NCBI GenBank assembly: GCA_964194585.1
Contig: CAXMNG010000392.1
Span: 1-9,695 of the forward strand
Direction: 5' to 3'
Length of the DNA: 9,695 nt
Source: JAABYT01 sp964194585
GTDB taxonomy: Bacteria > Pseudomonadota > Gammaproteobacteria > HK1
The notes beneath the pieces are model-generated. The model did no database searches and had not been told where the DNA came from. It saw nothing but the letters and a program-made list of their open reading frames with translations. Below, in pieces: positions 1 through 7,087 of this stretch. The position numbers were made by a program, and so were the translations under genes. Position 1 is the stretch's first letter. Every line of letters starts with the position of its first letter.

Positions 1-1158
1 CCCGTCTATCCCGGCGACCAGATCCGCGCTGTACTTCCCAACTACGAACTGAACAGTGCTGCGCCGGTAGTTGAGCCCGCACTCACGCCCGTCCGCTCCA
101 CGAAAATGCTGAGGGAGACTGCCGGGATCGAAATACAGAAAGAATGGGACCATGTCCAGATCATCTGCTGATGCAATGCGGCCCGCAGCCTTCGGCGCGG
201 CATAAAACCCGTGGCAGGTAATCATGCAGCTCATCGCCTCGGCGATGGCCTGTCGCTGTGGCAGGGGCAGTCGTGATACATGAGATTGCAGGACGGGGTC
301 GGTGATCCATGCCAGCGGATCGTACATACACCGGAAGTTGGGAGGATCCGTGTGAAAGGATGTGAACTCGACCAACTCCAGTTGCGCTCCAGCCAGGAAG
401 TCGTATATTTCCAGTACGTTGTATGCACGGTCCTGTTCGTGAAGAAGAACGTCGTTTAGATTGCTCTCATCGTCGAGAAATTCATTCAGAACCCTGTTCG
501 GACTGTCGTCTCGCAGCAACCAGTTGGTTTGCGGCAAACCCTCGACGATGCTGCGAGCGTGCCGCGTTTTCAGTTTCGGGTCCTGCACGCCATCGTTGAC
601 CAACCGCATGAGCTCCTGGCCGGCATAGACGGCTAAGCGGCCGACCCGGCCATACAACATCAGGCTCATGGCGCCGTCAGGCGCAAGAACTCCGCGCAGG
701 GCTTCCAGACCGCGTTCAGGCTCAGGAAGGTGATGCAGCACACCAGTGCTGCTGATGAAGTCGAACGGAGCCACGTCCATGGACGAAAGGTCCAGAATCG
801 AGCGGTGATGCCAGTCAATATTGTTCAAGTTCCGGATGCGGGCCCGCTCTCTGGCGATTTCCATGCTGGCCCGACTGATATCCATATAGGTGACACGTGC
901 ATCGTAGTTTCGGAGCTGCTCGGCCAGGAAGATGGTGTGATCACCGGTGCCGCCGCCGGCCACCAGCACGCGAAACCCGCCCCCGAAGCCCTGCCGCCCG
1001 CCGAAGCAGAAGTGACTCAGCTTCCCCAGGGACTCCTGCTCGGCGACTACCAGACGTCTGGACTCGTCCCCCGGGTCGCGCAGGGGAAACGGATACTCCT
1101 CATATTGGGCCCGCACGTTGGACGCGTACTCGGACGGTGTGTCGTTCTGCTCACTCAT
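1..1158 (-). CDS. Class I SAM-dependent methyltransferase, C-terminus beyond the window
   Basis: The frame is open from an ATG at 1158 to base 1 with no stop (386 codons), so the gene is cut at the left edge. The N-terminus carries a YEEYPFP segment (residues 19-25) typical of a family of stand-alone or TPR-linked methyltransferases. The Rossmann core follows: motif I VLVAGGGTG at 64-72, an acidic residue after beta-2 (YMDIS, Asp93) that should hold the SAM ribose, and STGVLHHLPEP at 137-147, a motif IV/V-like segment. A C-terminal extension after about residue 225 contains an LHEQDRAYNV stretch that recurs in this family. The substrate is unknown and could be a small molecule or a protein. 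An in-frame ATG at 1179 would add seven residues. I chose 1158, although its GGGAG lies rather far upstream (about 14 bases). It diverges from the dienelactone hydrolase gene. Family is clear; role is not. Confidence 0.85.
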   Translation of the reverse strand, partial: MSEQNDTPSEYASNVRAQYEEYPFPLRDPGDESRRLVVAEQESLGKLSHFCFGGRQGFGGGFRVLVAGGGTGDHTIFLAEQLRNYDARVTYMDISRASMEIARERARIRNLNNIDWHHRSILDLSSMDVAPFDFISSTGVLHHLPEPERGLEALRGVLAPDGAMSLMLYGRVGRLAVYAGQELMRLVNDGVQDPKLKTRHARSIVEGLPQTNWLLRDDSPNRVLNEFLDDESNLNDVLLHEQDRAYNVLEIYDFLAGAQLELVEFTSFHTDPPNFRCMYDPLAWITDPVLQSHVSRLPLPQRQAIAEAMSCMITCHGFYAAPKAAGRIASADDLDMVPFFLYFDPGSLPQHFRGADGRECGLNYRRSTVQFVVGKYSADLVAGIDG

Positions 1159-1267
1159 GGATACTGGCAATTCTCCCATATCCCCGACCGGGGTTGAAAC
1201 CTCGGGTTTTCCATCTCGCGGGCGTACGTTAGGATGGACGGCAACTTGCTCGCCAAGGGGAGGGACC
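1159..1267. promoter_or_regulatory. Divergent intergenic region with weak promoter signals
   Basis: This 109-base gap separates two divergent genes, so it must hold promoters for both. On the plus strand TTTTCC (1207-1212) and TAGGAT (1230-1235) are spaced 17 bases apart, but the -35 match is poor. A small inverted repeat CCCC-GACC-GGGG sits at 1182-1193. A strong AAGGGGAGGG ribosome-binding stretch (1255-1264) directly precedes the ATG at 1268. The region's role follows from gene orientation; the individual boxes are guesses. Confidence 0.3.
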
Positions 1268-2014
1268 ATGTCTGAAACCAAGTCAAATCCGCACACCGAA
1301 ACCGTCCGGCTGGACGCCGACGGCACCGAGCTGGAATGCTATCTCGCCTGTGACGATCACAGCGACGCGCGTCGTCCGGGTGTTCTGGTGGTCCACGAAT
1401 GGTGGGGGCTGAACGACTACATTCGCCGGCGGGCGCACATGCTGGCGGAGCTCGGATTTGCGGCGTTGGCCATCGACATGTACGGCGGTGGCCAGGTGGC
1501 GGACAATCCCGACGAAGCGGGCCGGCTCATGAACGGCGTGCTGGGCGACATGAGTCAGGCGGAATCCCGGATGGGCGCAGCCCTCGAGTACCTTCAGGAT
1601 CACGCCTCCGTGGACTCGGGACGCATAGCCGCCATCGGGTATTGCTTCGGTGGCGCGATGGTGCTGCACGCGGCACGAACCGGCATGCCGCTGGCGGGTG
1701 TCGTCAGCTTTCACGGGGCATTGGGCTCCTTTCACAAGCCCGCTCCCGGTAGCGTACTCGCGAAGATCATGGTCTGTCATGGTGCCGAGGATGTTCTCGT
1801 ACCGCAGGACCAGGTGACGGCATTGAAAGACGAGATGCAGGCCGCTGAGGCCGATTTTCGATTCATCCCCTATCCTGGAGCGTTGCACGGATTCACCAAT
1901 CCAGAGGCCGATGCCAACGGTGAAAAATACGGACTGCCCCTGGCATACAGCGAAGACACGGATCGGCGCTCCTGGCAGGAAATGCAGGATTTTTTCAAGG
2001 AGATCTTCGCCTGA
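1268..2014 (+). CDS. Dienelactone hydrolase family protein
   Basis: The product is 248 residues, a normal length for the family. It has the alpha/beta-hydrolase fold with the dienelactone hydrolase signature: VVHEWWG at 41-47 (Glu44, which positions the nucleophile in the family), GYCFGG at 124-129 with nucleophile Cys126, GAEDVLVP with Asp175, and GALHGFT with His207. A Cys-Asp-His triad separates it from serine esterases. Characterised members hydrolyse dienelactones from chlorocatechol ring cleavage, but many paralogues act on other esters or lactones, so the substrate is open. It is cytosolic, with no signal peptide. I chose the ATG at 1268 because AAGGGGAGGG lies just upstream; a longer in-frame version from 1118 would overlap the divergent methyltransferase and lacks family similarity. 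It is the first gene of the five-gene plus-strand run. Confidence 0.93.
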   Translation: MSETKSNPHTETVRLDADGTELECYLACDDHSDARRPGVLVVHEWWGLNDYIRRRAHMLAELGFAALAIDMYGGGQVADNPDEAGRLMNGVLGDMSQAESRMGAALEYLQDHASVDSGRIAAIGYCFGGAMVLHAARTGMPLAGVVSFHGALGSFHKPAPGSVLAKIMVCHGAEDVLVPQDQVTALKDEMQAAEADFRFIPYPGALHGFTNPEADANGEKYGLPLAYSEDTDRRSWQEMQDFFKEIFA

Positions 2015-2039
2015 GGCGCGTGCACGCCGCTTCCATGTT

Positions 2040-2066
2040 GGGCGCCGCAACTTCCGGGTGGCGCCC
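2040..2066 (+). repeat. GC-rich hairpin between hydrolase and oxygenase genes
   Basis: GGGCGCC (2040-2046) and GGCGCCC (2060-2066) form a perfect 7-bp stem around a 13-base loop, 25 bases after the hydrolase stop. No T-tract follows, so it is not a classical intrinsic terminator. It could attenuate readthrough, stabilise an mRNA end, or be chance in GC-rich DNA. Confidence 0.35.
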
Positions 2067-2112
2067 TTCGCATCCAGGCCTCACAGTTCCTCCATCTGGG
2101 GGATGCTTAATC

Positions 2113-2829
2113 GTGACTCTCGAATGGCTACAAGGGCGCGTTGACGCGCTCGACTGGAACGGTCTCGAGGCAGACCTGAATGCGCAGGGATATGCGTTGA
2201 CACCGTCCTTACTATCGGAAGGCGAATGCGCCGAAATCGCCGCGCTTTACGCACAGAATTCGCTTTTCCGGAAGACGGTGAACATGGCGCGTCAAAGTTT
2301 CGGCGATGGCGAGTATCGTTACTTCGCCGATCCCGTGCCGGAGCCGATTGCCTCACTGCGTGAGAGTTTTTACACGCCGCTCGCGGCAATCGCCAATCGT
2401 TGGGCGGAGCGGCTGCGCGACTGTGAGCACTTTCCCGAGACGTTCGGCGAGTATCGCGCGGTTTGCGAGAGCAGTGGGCAGGTGCACCCTACGCCATTGA
2501 TACTCGATTACCGCGCAGGGGGCTATAACTGCCTGCATCAAGACGTCTACGGCGATCTCGCGTTTCCGCTTCAAGTGGCCGGCATGCTGAGCCGGCCAGG
2601 CGTCGATTTCCAGGGAGGCGAATTCCTGCTGGTCGAACAACGCCCGCGCAAACAATCCCGTGGTGAAGCCGTGGTGCTGGAACAAGGCCAGTTCATCTTG
2701 TTTCCAAACCAGGTTCGTCCAGCCGCAGGCAGTCGCGGCGATTACCGCGTCAAGGTACGCCACGGCGTGAGCCGTATCCGATCGGGACATCGCCGGACAC
2801 TGGGCATCATCTTTCACGACGCACGTTGA
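2113..2829 (+). CDS. 2OG-Fe(II) oxygenase, COG3826 / Oxygenase-NA family
   Basis: The product is 238 residues from a GTG start at 2113, preceded by GGGGGA (2098-2103) at 9 bases. Alternative starts at 2020 (GTG) or 2035 (ATG) add an unconserved-looking leader that would cover the intergenic hairpin. The double-stranded beta-helix iron site is visible: HQD (His142, Asp144) and distal His218 in VRHGVS, with Arg227/228 in HRRTLGIIFHDA as the likely 2-oxoglutarate-binding arginine. The segments FQGGEFLLVEQRPR and the C-terminal GIIFHDA are hallmarks I recognise from the bacterial COG3826 group (Pfam Oxygenase-NA, formerly a DUF). That family is annotated as oxidatively demethylating damaged nucleic acid, by analogy with AlkB, but I know of little direct biochemistry. 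It lies 31 bases upstream of the dehydrogenase gene. Fold and cofactor are secure; substrate is not. Confidence 0.88.
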   Translation: MTLEWLQGRVDALDWNGLEADLNAQGYALTPSLLSEGECAEIAALYAQNSLFRKTVNMARQSFGDGEYRYFADPVPEPIASLRESFYTPLAAIANRWAERLRDCEHFPETFGEYRAVCESSGQVHPTPLILDYRAGGYNCLHQDVYGDLAFPLQVAGMLSRPGVDFQGGEFLLVEQRPRKQSRGEAVVLEQGQFILFPNQVRPAAGSRGDYRVKVRHGVSRIRSGHRRTLGIIFHDAR

Positions 2830-2860
2830 CAGCGAAGGCGCGAGTAATGAGGATGCGGGC

Positions 2861-3583
2861 ATGCAAACTGCACTCGTAACCGGCGCCAGTCGCGGAATCG
2901 GGCGTGCCATTGCGGCGCGGCTGCTGGTCGACGGCTGGGCCGTGATCAATCTCGACAACGAACCGCCGGAGGTCGAGCCCGATCTCGGGGATCGCTGGGT
3001 CGAGGTGGATTTCGATAGTGTGGAGGCGACGAAGAACGCGCTTCGTGACGTGCTCCTCGACAGTTCCGTAAGCGCGCTCGTCAACAATGCCGCGATCGGC
3101 CGCATGTCGGCTCTCGATGACACCAGCGTGAAGGATTTCGACGAGTCGGTGGCAGTCAACATGCGCGCGCCGATGCTGTGCGCCCAGGCGGTCATACCAG
3201 GCATGAAGGCCCGAGGATTCGGACGCATCGTCAACATCGCAAGCCGCGCGCATCTCGGCAAAGAGCTGCGTACCAGCTACGCCGCCACCAAGGGCGCTAT
3301 GGTTTCCATGACCAAGGTGTGGGCATTGGAGTTGGCGCCCCATGGCGTCAGCGTCAATGCCATAGCACCCGGTCCCATTCGCACCGCGCTCTTCGAGCGC
3401 GCAAATCCACCAGACAACCCTCGTACCCGCCAAATCATCGATGCTATCCCGGTGGGACGCCTGGGCGAGCCTGAAGACGTGGCTAACACTGTTTCTTTCT
3501 TTCTCGACAAACGCGCGGGCTTCGTCACCGGTCAGGTGCTGTACGTGTGCGGTGGCATTACCCTCGCGCGCGGGGGAAGCTGA
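2861..3583 (+). CDS. SDR family oxidoreductase
   Basis: This is a classical short-chain dehydrogenase/reductase of 240 residues. Visible motifs are the dinucleotide-binding TGASRGIG (7-14), Asp50 near the adenine, NNAA (75-78), Asn100, Ser128 in NIASRA, and YAATK with Tyr140 and Lys144. The catalytic tetrad Asn-Ser-Tyr-Lys is therefore complete. Asp32 at the end of beta-2 (NLDN) predicts NAD(H) preference over NADP(H). After the active site come APGPIRT (169-175) and the C-terminal FVTGQVLYVCGG, usual for the FabG-like group. It should interconvert an alcohol and a ketone in the cytosol; the substrate cannot be read from sequence. GAGGA (2849-2853) sits 7 bases before the ATG. With only 31 bases after the oxygenase stop, the two genes are probably co-transcribed. 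Confidence 0.93.
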   Translation: MQTALVTGASRGIGRAIAARLLVDGWAVINLDNEPPEVEPDLGDRWVEVDFDSVEATKNALRDVLLDSSVSALVNNAAIGRMSALDDTSVKDFDESVAVNMRAPMLCAQAVIPGMKARGFGRIVNIASRAHLGKELRTSYAATKGAMVSMTKVWALELAPHGVSVNAIAPGPIRTALFERANPPDNPRTRQIIDAIPVGRLGEPEDVANTVSFFLDKRAGFVTGQVLYVCGGITLARGGS

Positions 3584-3587
3584 AGTC

Positions 3588-3609
3588 GGTCCGAGCGCGT
3601 CTCGGTACC
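3588..3609 (+). repeat. Bulged hairpin after the SDR gene
   Basis: GGTCCGAG (3588-3595) pairs with CTCGGTACC (3601-3609) around the loop CGCGT, giving 8 bp with one bulged T. It starts 5 bases after the SDR stop. No T-tract follows, so it is at best a weak attenuator or mRNA-end structure. Confidence 0.3.
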
Positions 3610-3649
3610 ACGTGGAGATCGGGGGTGTAGACCAGGAGCAGTTGCGACC

Positions 3650-4720
3650 ATGTGGCCTAGAAACGAACTAGTCGACCTTCTGGGTATCGACCACCCGATC
3701 ATCCAGGCACCAATGTCCGGCCCGACCACGCCGGCTTTGGCTGCCGCGGTCTCGAACGCCGGTGGGGTTGGCTCCCTCGGCTGCGCGGAGTTGTCTCTCC
3801 AGCAGTTACGCGGACAGTTCGACGAGACACGGTCGACGACGACGCGGCCGTTCAACATCAACTTTTTTGCCCACGACCCTCCTGCATATCCGACTGACGG
3901 CGCGATAACGATGCGCGAGCGGCTTGCCACCTACTACGAGGAGCTCGGCTTGGGGCAGGTCGTGGCTCTGTCACCTTCTACGATGAGAGCATTCGACGAG
4001 GCGACGTTGGAAACGGTTCTCGAGTTGCGACCGGATATTGTCAGCTTTCACTTTGGATTGCCTGCGCAGGAAATGGTCGATGCGTTGAAATCCAAGGGGA
4101 CAATCATTCTGTGCTCCGCCACCACCGTTGCCGAGGCGCGACAACTGGAAAGCGCCGGCGTCCACGCCATAGTCGCGCAGGGCTACGATGCCGGTGGTCA
4201 TCGCGGGACGTTCATCGAGCCGCTGGAGGCCGGCAATGTCGGTACCTTTTCGCTGGTGCCGCAGGTCGTTGACGCGGTCTCCGTGCCGGTTATCGCGGCC
4301 GGGGGCATTGCGGACGGTCGCGGCATCGCAGCCGCGTTCGCCCTCGGTGCCAGTGGCGTGCAGATGGGCACGGCCTTTCTCCTGTGCCCGGAATCCACCG
4401 TCAGTCCGCTTTACCGTGAGGCGCTGCAACAGCTTCGTGACGACGGCACGCGTCTCACCCGTGCCTTCACCGGCCGTCCCGCGCGCGCAATCACCAATCG
4501 TTTCATCGAGGAAATGGCACCACACGAACGGGAGGCGGCGCCCTTTCCACTGCAGGACAGCTTGACCTTGCCGCTCCATATCAGGAGCGAAGAGCAGGGA
4601 TCGATTGATTTCGCGGGGCTTCTGACCGGGCAGGCGGCGTCGCTCAACCGGGCTCTACCTGCTGGTGAGCTCATCGACGTGCTCGTTGACGAGGCGCGAT
4701 CCGTTCTCAATCTCGCATAG
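3650..4720 (+). CDS. Nitronate monooxygenase family FMN protein (class I-like)
   Basis: The product is 356 residues, a TIM-barrel flavoprotein of the nitronate monooxygenase / FabK superfamily. The N-terminal HPIIQAPMSG (15-24) lies at the flavin site. SFHFGLP (132-138) is typical of class I nitronate monooxygenases, and GYDAGGHRG (178-186) carries His184, the position of the catalytic histidine in Pseudomonas and fungal enzymes. IAAGGIADGRG (215-225) and GVQMGTAFLLC (236-246) are the FMN phosphate-binding segments. Family members oxidise propionate-3-nitronate or alkyl nitronates with O2; related proteins are NADH:quinone reductases or enoyl-ACP reductases, so the true substrate is uncertain. 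The ATG has AGGAG (3634-3638) about 11 bases upstream. It lies in the middle of the co-directional enzyme run. Such enzymes can protect against toxic nitro compounds. Confidence 0.88.
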   Translation: MWPRNELVDLLGIDHPIIQAPMSGPTTPALAAAVSNAGGVGSLGCAELSLQQLRGQFDETRSTTTRPFNINFFAHDPPAYPTDGAITMRERLATYYEELGLGQVVALSPSTMRAFDEATLETVLELRPDIVSFHFGLPAQEMVDALKSKGTIILCSATTVAEARQLESAGVHAIVAQGYDAGGHRGTFIEPLEAGNVGTFSLVPQVVDAVSVPVIAAGGIADGRGIAAAFALGASGVQMGTAFLLCPESTVSPLYREALQQLRDDGTRLTRAFTGRPARAITNRFIEEMAPHEREAAPFPLQDSLTLPLHIRSEEQGSIDFAGLLTGQAASLNRALPAGELIDVLVDEARSVLNLA

Positions 4721-4726
4721 GCAGCC

Positions 4727-4739
4727 GCTGCCGAGCAGC
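4727..4739 (+). repeat. Short stem-loop after the nitronate monooxygenase gene
   Basis: GCTGC-CGA-GCAGC forms a compact 5-bp hairpin starting 6 bases after the stop. What follows (ATTCAGCTAATC) is only moderately T-rich, so termination would be weak. A second imperfect stem, TCGTTC-TTTC-GGACGA, lies at 4771-4786. These are the only structures I see in this 106-base gap, and no convincing promoter is visible. Confidence 0.3.
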
Positions 4740-4826
4740 ATTCAGCTAATCACATGCGCTGGATAGGAATTCGTTCTTTCGGACGATCTTGAGGACTCCA
4801 GCGTATTTTGCTCAACGGAGCTCAAG

Positions 4827-5990
4827 TTGACCAAGATTGTCGCGTATAGCGAGGCCGCTCTCCCTGCCGGTATACGCTCCCGTTTCGTGGAGAACATCAA
4901 CGGCCTCACGATGCACATGCTGGAGGCCGGTTACGAGGGCACGGAGCGGCCCTGCGTCTTGCTACTGCACGGTTTCCCGGAGCTCGCGTACAGCTGGAGG
5001 AAGCTGATGCTGCCCATCGCGTCGGCGGGGTTTCACGTTGTTGCTCCCGACCAGAGGGGCTACGGGCGTACCACGGGTTGGGACGGCCACTATGATGGCG
5101 ACGTCGGCTCATTCCGCATTCTCAACCTGGTAAGGGATTCCCTGGGGCTCGTCTCTGCTCTCGGCTACCGTTCCGTGGCGGCCGTTGTCGGGCATGACTT
5201 TGGCTCGCCCGTCGCGGCTTACTGTTCACTCGTACGGCCGGACGTGTTTCGCTCCGTGGTGCTGATGAGTGCCCCGTTTGCGGGCCCACCTTCGCTGCCC
5301 TTCGACACCGACGATGAAGTATCGCACGGGGGCGCCGCGGCGAAACCGCCCGTTGTCGATGTTCACGGCGAACTGGCGGCGCTGGACCGCCCGCGGAAAC
5401 ACTATCAGTGGTATTACTCGACTCGGGAAGCCGGCGACAACATGCGAAACTGCCCACAGGGCGTCCACGCTTTCCTGCGCGACTATTTCCACCACAAGAG
5501 TGCGGACTGGAAACAAAACAAGCCGTTCCCGCTCCAGGCGTGGACCGCCGACGAGCTGGCAAAATTGCCCACCTACTACCTAATGGATCTGAACGAGGGC
5601 ATGGCCGAGACCGTGGCACGAGAGAGGCCCTCCGCGACCGAGGTAGCGGCGTGCGAGTGGCTTCCCGACGACGAGCTGAACGTGTACAGCGCGGAGTACG
5701 CCAGGACCGGGTTCCAGGGTGGCCTTCAGTGGTATCGGTGCAAGACCGATGGCCAATACACCGCTGAGCTGCAAATGTACTCCGGCCGCACGATCGATGT
5801 GCCCTCATGCTTCATCGCGGGGAACAGCGACTGGGGGATCTACCAGGTCCCCGGCGACATGGAGAGAATGCAACAGACTGCGTGCACGCAAATGCTGGGC
5901 TGTCATCTGGTGGACGGGGCCGGGCACTGGGTGCAGCAAGAGCAGCCGGAGGAAGTGAGCAGGTTGCTCGTGCAATTTCTCGAGCAGTGA
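4827..5990 (+). CDS. Epoxide hydrolase (alpha/beta-hydrolase fold), TTG start
   Basis: The product is 387 residues. Catalytic features match epoxide hydrolases: oxyanion-hole HGFPE (48-52), nucleophile Asp124 in GHDFGS (an aspartate where esterases have serine), Asp335 in GNSDWG as charge-relay acid, and His367 in GAGHWVQQ. GFQGGLQWYR (295-304) supplies lid Tyr303, one of the two tyrosines that activate the epoxide. The enzyme adds water to an epoxide through an ester intermediate, giving a diol. It is longer than common bacterial epoxide hydrolases (about 300-330) because the cap region, roughly 150-325, is expanded. The start is TTG at 4827 with GGAG (4817-4820) 6 bases upstream. The frame closes at a TAG at 4764 with no ATG or GTG between, and the first internal ATG would remove the N-terminal strand. 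It is the last gene of the run and convergent with the LysR gene. Confidence 0.92.
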   Translation: MTKIVAYSEAALPAGIRSRFVENINGLTMHMLEAGYEGTERPCVLLLHGFPELAYSWRKLMLPIASAGFHVVAPDQRGYGRTTGWDGHYDGDVGSFRILNLVRDSLGLVSALGYRSVAAVVGHDFGSPVAAYCSLVRPDVFRSVVLMSAPFAGPPSLPFDTDDEVSHGGAAAKPPVVDVHGELAALDRPRKHYQWYYSTREAGDNMRNCPQGVHAFLRDYFHHKSADWKQNKPFPLQAWTADELAKLPTYYLMDLNEGMAETVARERPSATEVAACEWLPDDELNVYSAEYARTGFQGGLQWYRCKTDGQYTAELQMYSGRTIDVPSCFIAGNSDWGIYQVPGDMERMQQTACTQMLGCHLVDGAGHWVQQEQPEEVSRLLVQFLEQ

Positions 5991-6069
5991 GATCCGTGGG
6001 CCGGACTTTTCTACAAGACCGAAGTCAATTGTCGAACCCCTGCGGAACACGGCGCGGCTTTGCAGGTTC

Positions 6070-6975
6070 TCACTGAATTTCCGGTCGTGCGCCAAGCGTT
6101 TGCTTCAACCAGTCGAGCAGGACACGCAGTCGCGTCGAAACGAGTCGGGCTTGCGCGTAGACGAGGCTCACCGGAAGCGACGGGAGCTCGAAGTCCGCGA
6201 GCACCAGTTGCAGGCGCCCTTTGCGCACCAGCGGCTCGACTTGATAGGAAAGAAACATCCCGAAGCCGAGTCCCTCGGCGCACGCTTGCGCTGCGGCCGC
6301 CGCCTGATTGCAGGCGAAACTTCCACGGGTCCTGACCGCGATCTCCCGGCCCGCATCCTGAAAGCTCCAACTGTCGCCCGGGTTGATGCCGCGAAAGCGT
6401 ACGCACGGGCGTTCGGACAACTCCCGCGGGTGCGTCGGCAGGCCCTGGTTGCGGAGCAATGCCGGGCTCGCACATACGACCCGGCGCACGCGCCCCACAG
6501 GTACGGCGACCATGGAGGAATCCGACAGATGGGCGATGCGTACCGCCAGGTCGATGCCTTCTTCGACCAGATTTACCACCCGATCGAGCAGCATGAGCTC
6601 TACCTGCACCTCATCGAAGCGGCGCAGGAATTCCGTCAATGCGGGAGCAACGTGCATTTGACCGAACAGCACCGGCGCGGTCATGCGGATCCGGCCCCGC
6701 GGCTCCATCTGACCGCGCGCGACCGAGGCTTCCGCCTCCTCGATGTCGCCGAGGATGCGGCGACAGCGCTCCAGATAGCCCTGACCCTCGGCGGTGAGGG
6801 ACATGCGCCGGGTGGTCCGGCGCAGCAGGCGCGTGCCAAGGCTCTCCTCGAGCGCGGCCAGGGTTCGCACCATCGTCGGCAGCGATCGGTCGAGGGCGGT
6901 GGCGGCAGCGGTAAGGCTTCCGTGGTCGACGATGGCCACGAAGCTGCGCATGGCCAGGAACTTATCCATGCTCAC
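6070..6975 (-). CDS. LysR-type transcriptional regulator
   Basis: The product is 301 residues, the standard length for the family. The N-terminal winged helix-turn-helix spans about residues 3-62 (FVAIVDHGSLTAAATAL, then LEESLGTRLLRRTTRRMSLT). The RRTTRR wing resembles the CrgA-like LysR subgroup. The effector-binding domain runs from about 90 to 295. The start is GTG at 6975, with GGAG (6982-6985) 7 bases upstream; an in-frame ATG two codons in (6969) is the alternative but is worse spaced. The gene is transcribed divergently from the VOC/flavoprotein unit, the usual arrangement for a LysR regulator and its target, and a perfect palindrome lies just upstream of its start. Autorepression plus effector-dependent control of the neighbours is the standard expectation. 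The effector cannot be inferred. Confidence 0.93.
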   Translation of the reverse strand: MSMDKFLAMRSFVAIVDHGSLTAAATALDRSLPTMVRTLAALEESLGTRLLRRTTRRMSLTAEGQGYLERCRRILGDIEEAEASVARGQMEPRGRIRMTAPVLFGQMHVAPALTEFLRRFDEVQVELMLLDRVVNLVEEGIDLAVRIAHLSDSSMVAVPVGRVRRVVCASPALLRNQGLPTHPRELSERPCVRFRGINPGDSWSFQDAGREIAVRTRGSFACNQAAAAAQACAEGLGFGMFLSYQVEPLVRKGRLQLVLADFELPSLPVSLVYAQARLVSTRLRVLLDWLKQTLGARPEIQ

Positions 6976-6980
6976 TACAT

Positions 6981-6999
6981 TACTCCATATTATGGAGTA
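6981..6999. promoter_or_regulatory. Perfect 19-base palindrome, candidate LysR operator
   Basis: TACTCCATATTATGGAGTA has 9-base perfectly complementary arms around one central T. Its core TCCATATTATGGA fits the T-N11-A LysR box. It lies 5 bases upstream of the LysR GTG, overlaps that gene's ribosome-binding site (GGAG read on the minus strand at 6982-6985), and is in the divergent spacer about 90 bases before the VOC start. A protein bound here would block LysR expression and could control the plus-strand unit. If TAGATT (7043-7048) is the plus-strand -10 box, the palindrome centre falls near -65, the usual LysR recognition site; that box assignment is weak. Confidence 0.65.
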
Positions 7000-7053
7000 G
7001 TTCTATCAGAGTCTCGGTATTTATTTCGGAACATGCAACATCTAGATTACTTC

Positions 7054-7079
7054 ACACGGGAACTGAATCAGACACGGGA
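7054..7079 (+). repeat. Short direct repeat before the VOC gene
   Basis: ACACGGGA occurs at 7054-7061 and again at 7072-7079, 18 bases apart. The second copy supplies the GGGAG ribosome-binding site (7076-7080) of the VOC gene. It may be chance or a minor regulatory element. Confidence 0.25.
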
Positions 7080-7087
7080 GAAAGAGA

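Noticed and set aside
730..1197. Plus-strand frame opposite the methyltransferase N-terminus
   Set aside because: The minus strand carries clear SAM-binding motifs across this stretch, so the plus-strand frame is a shadow.
1283..2050. 255-codon minus-strand frame opposite the dienelactone hydrolase gene
   Set aside because: The plus strand encodes an intact Cys-Asp-His hydrolase here; the antisense product has no family features.
2353..3261. 302-codon minus-strand frame opposite the oxygenase and SDR genes
   Set aside because: It spans two well-supported plus-strand genes and its product is low-complexity Ser/Ala/Arg-rich without a domain.
4721..4826. Promoter for the epoxide hydrolase gene
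   Set aside because: TTGAGG (4789-4794) and TATTTT (4804-4809) are only 9 bases apart, so they cannot form a sigma-70 pair.
5122..5808. 228-codon minus-strand frame opposite the epoxide hydrolase gene
   Set aside because: Arg/Ser/Pro-rich product typical of antisense translation; the plus-strand enzyme is complete.
6039..6066. CCTGC / GCAGG stem between the convergent epoxide hydrolase and LysR genes as a terminator
   Set aside because: Only 5 bp with an 18-base loop and no T-tract on either strand. The 79-base gap otherwise shows nothing convincing.
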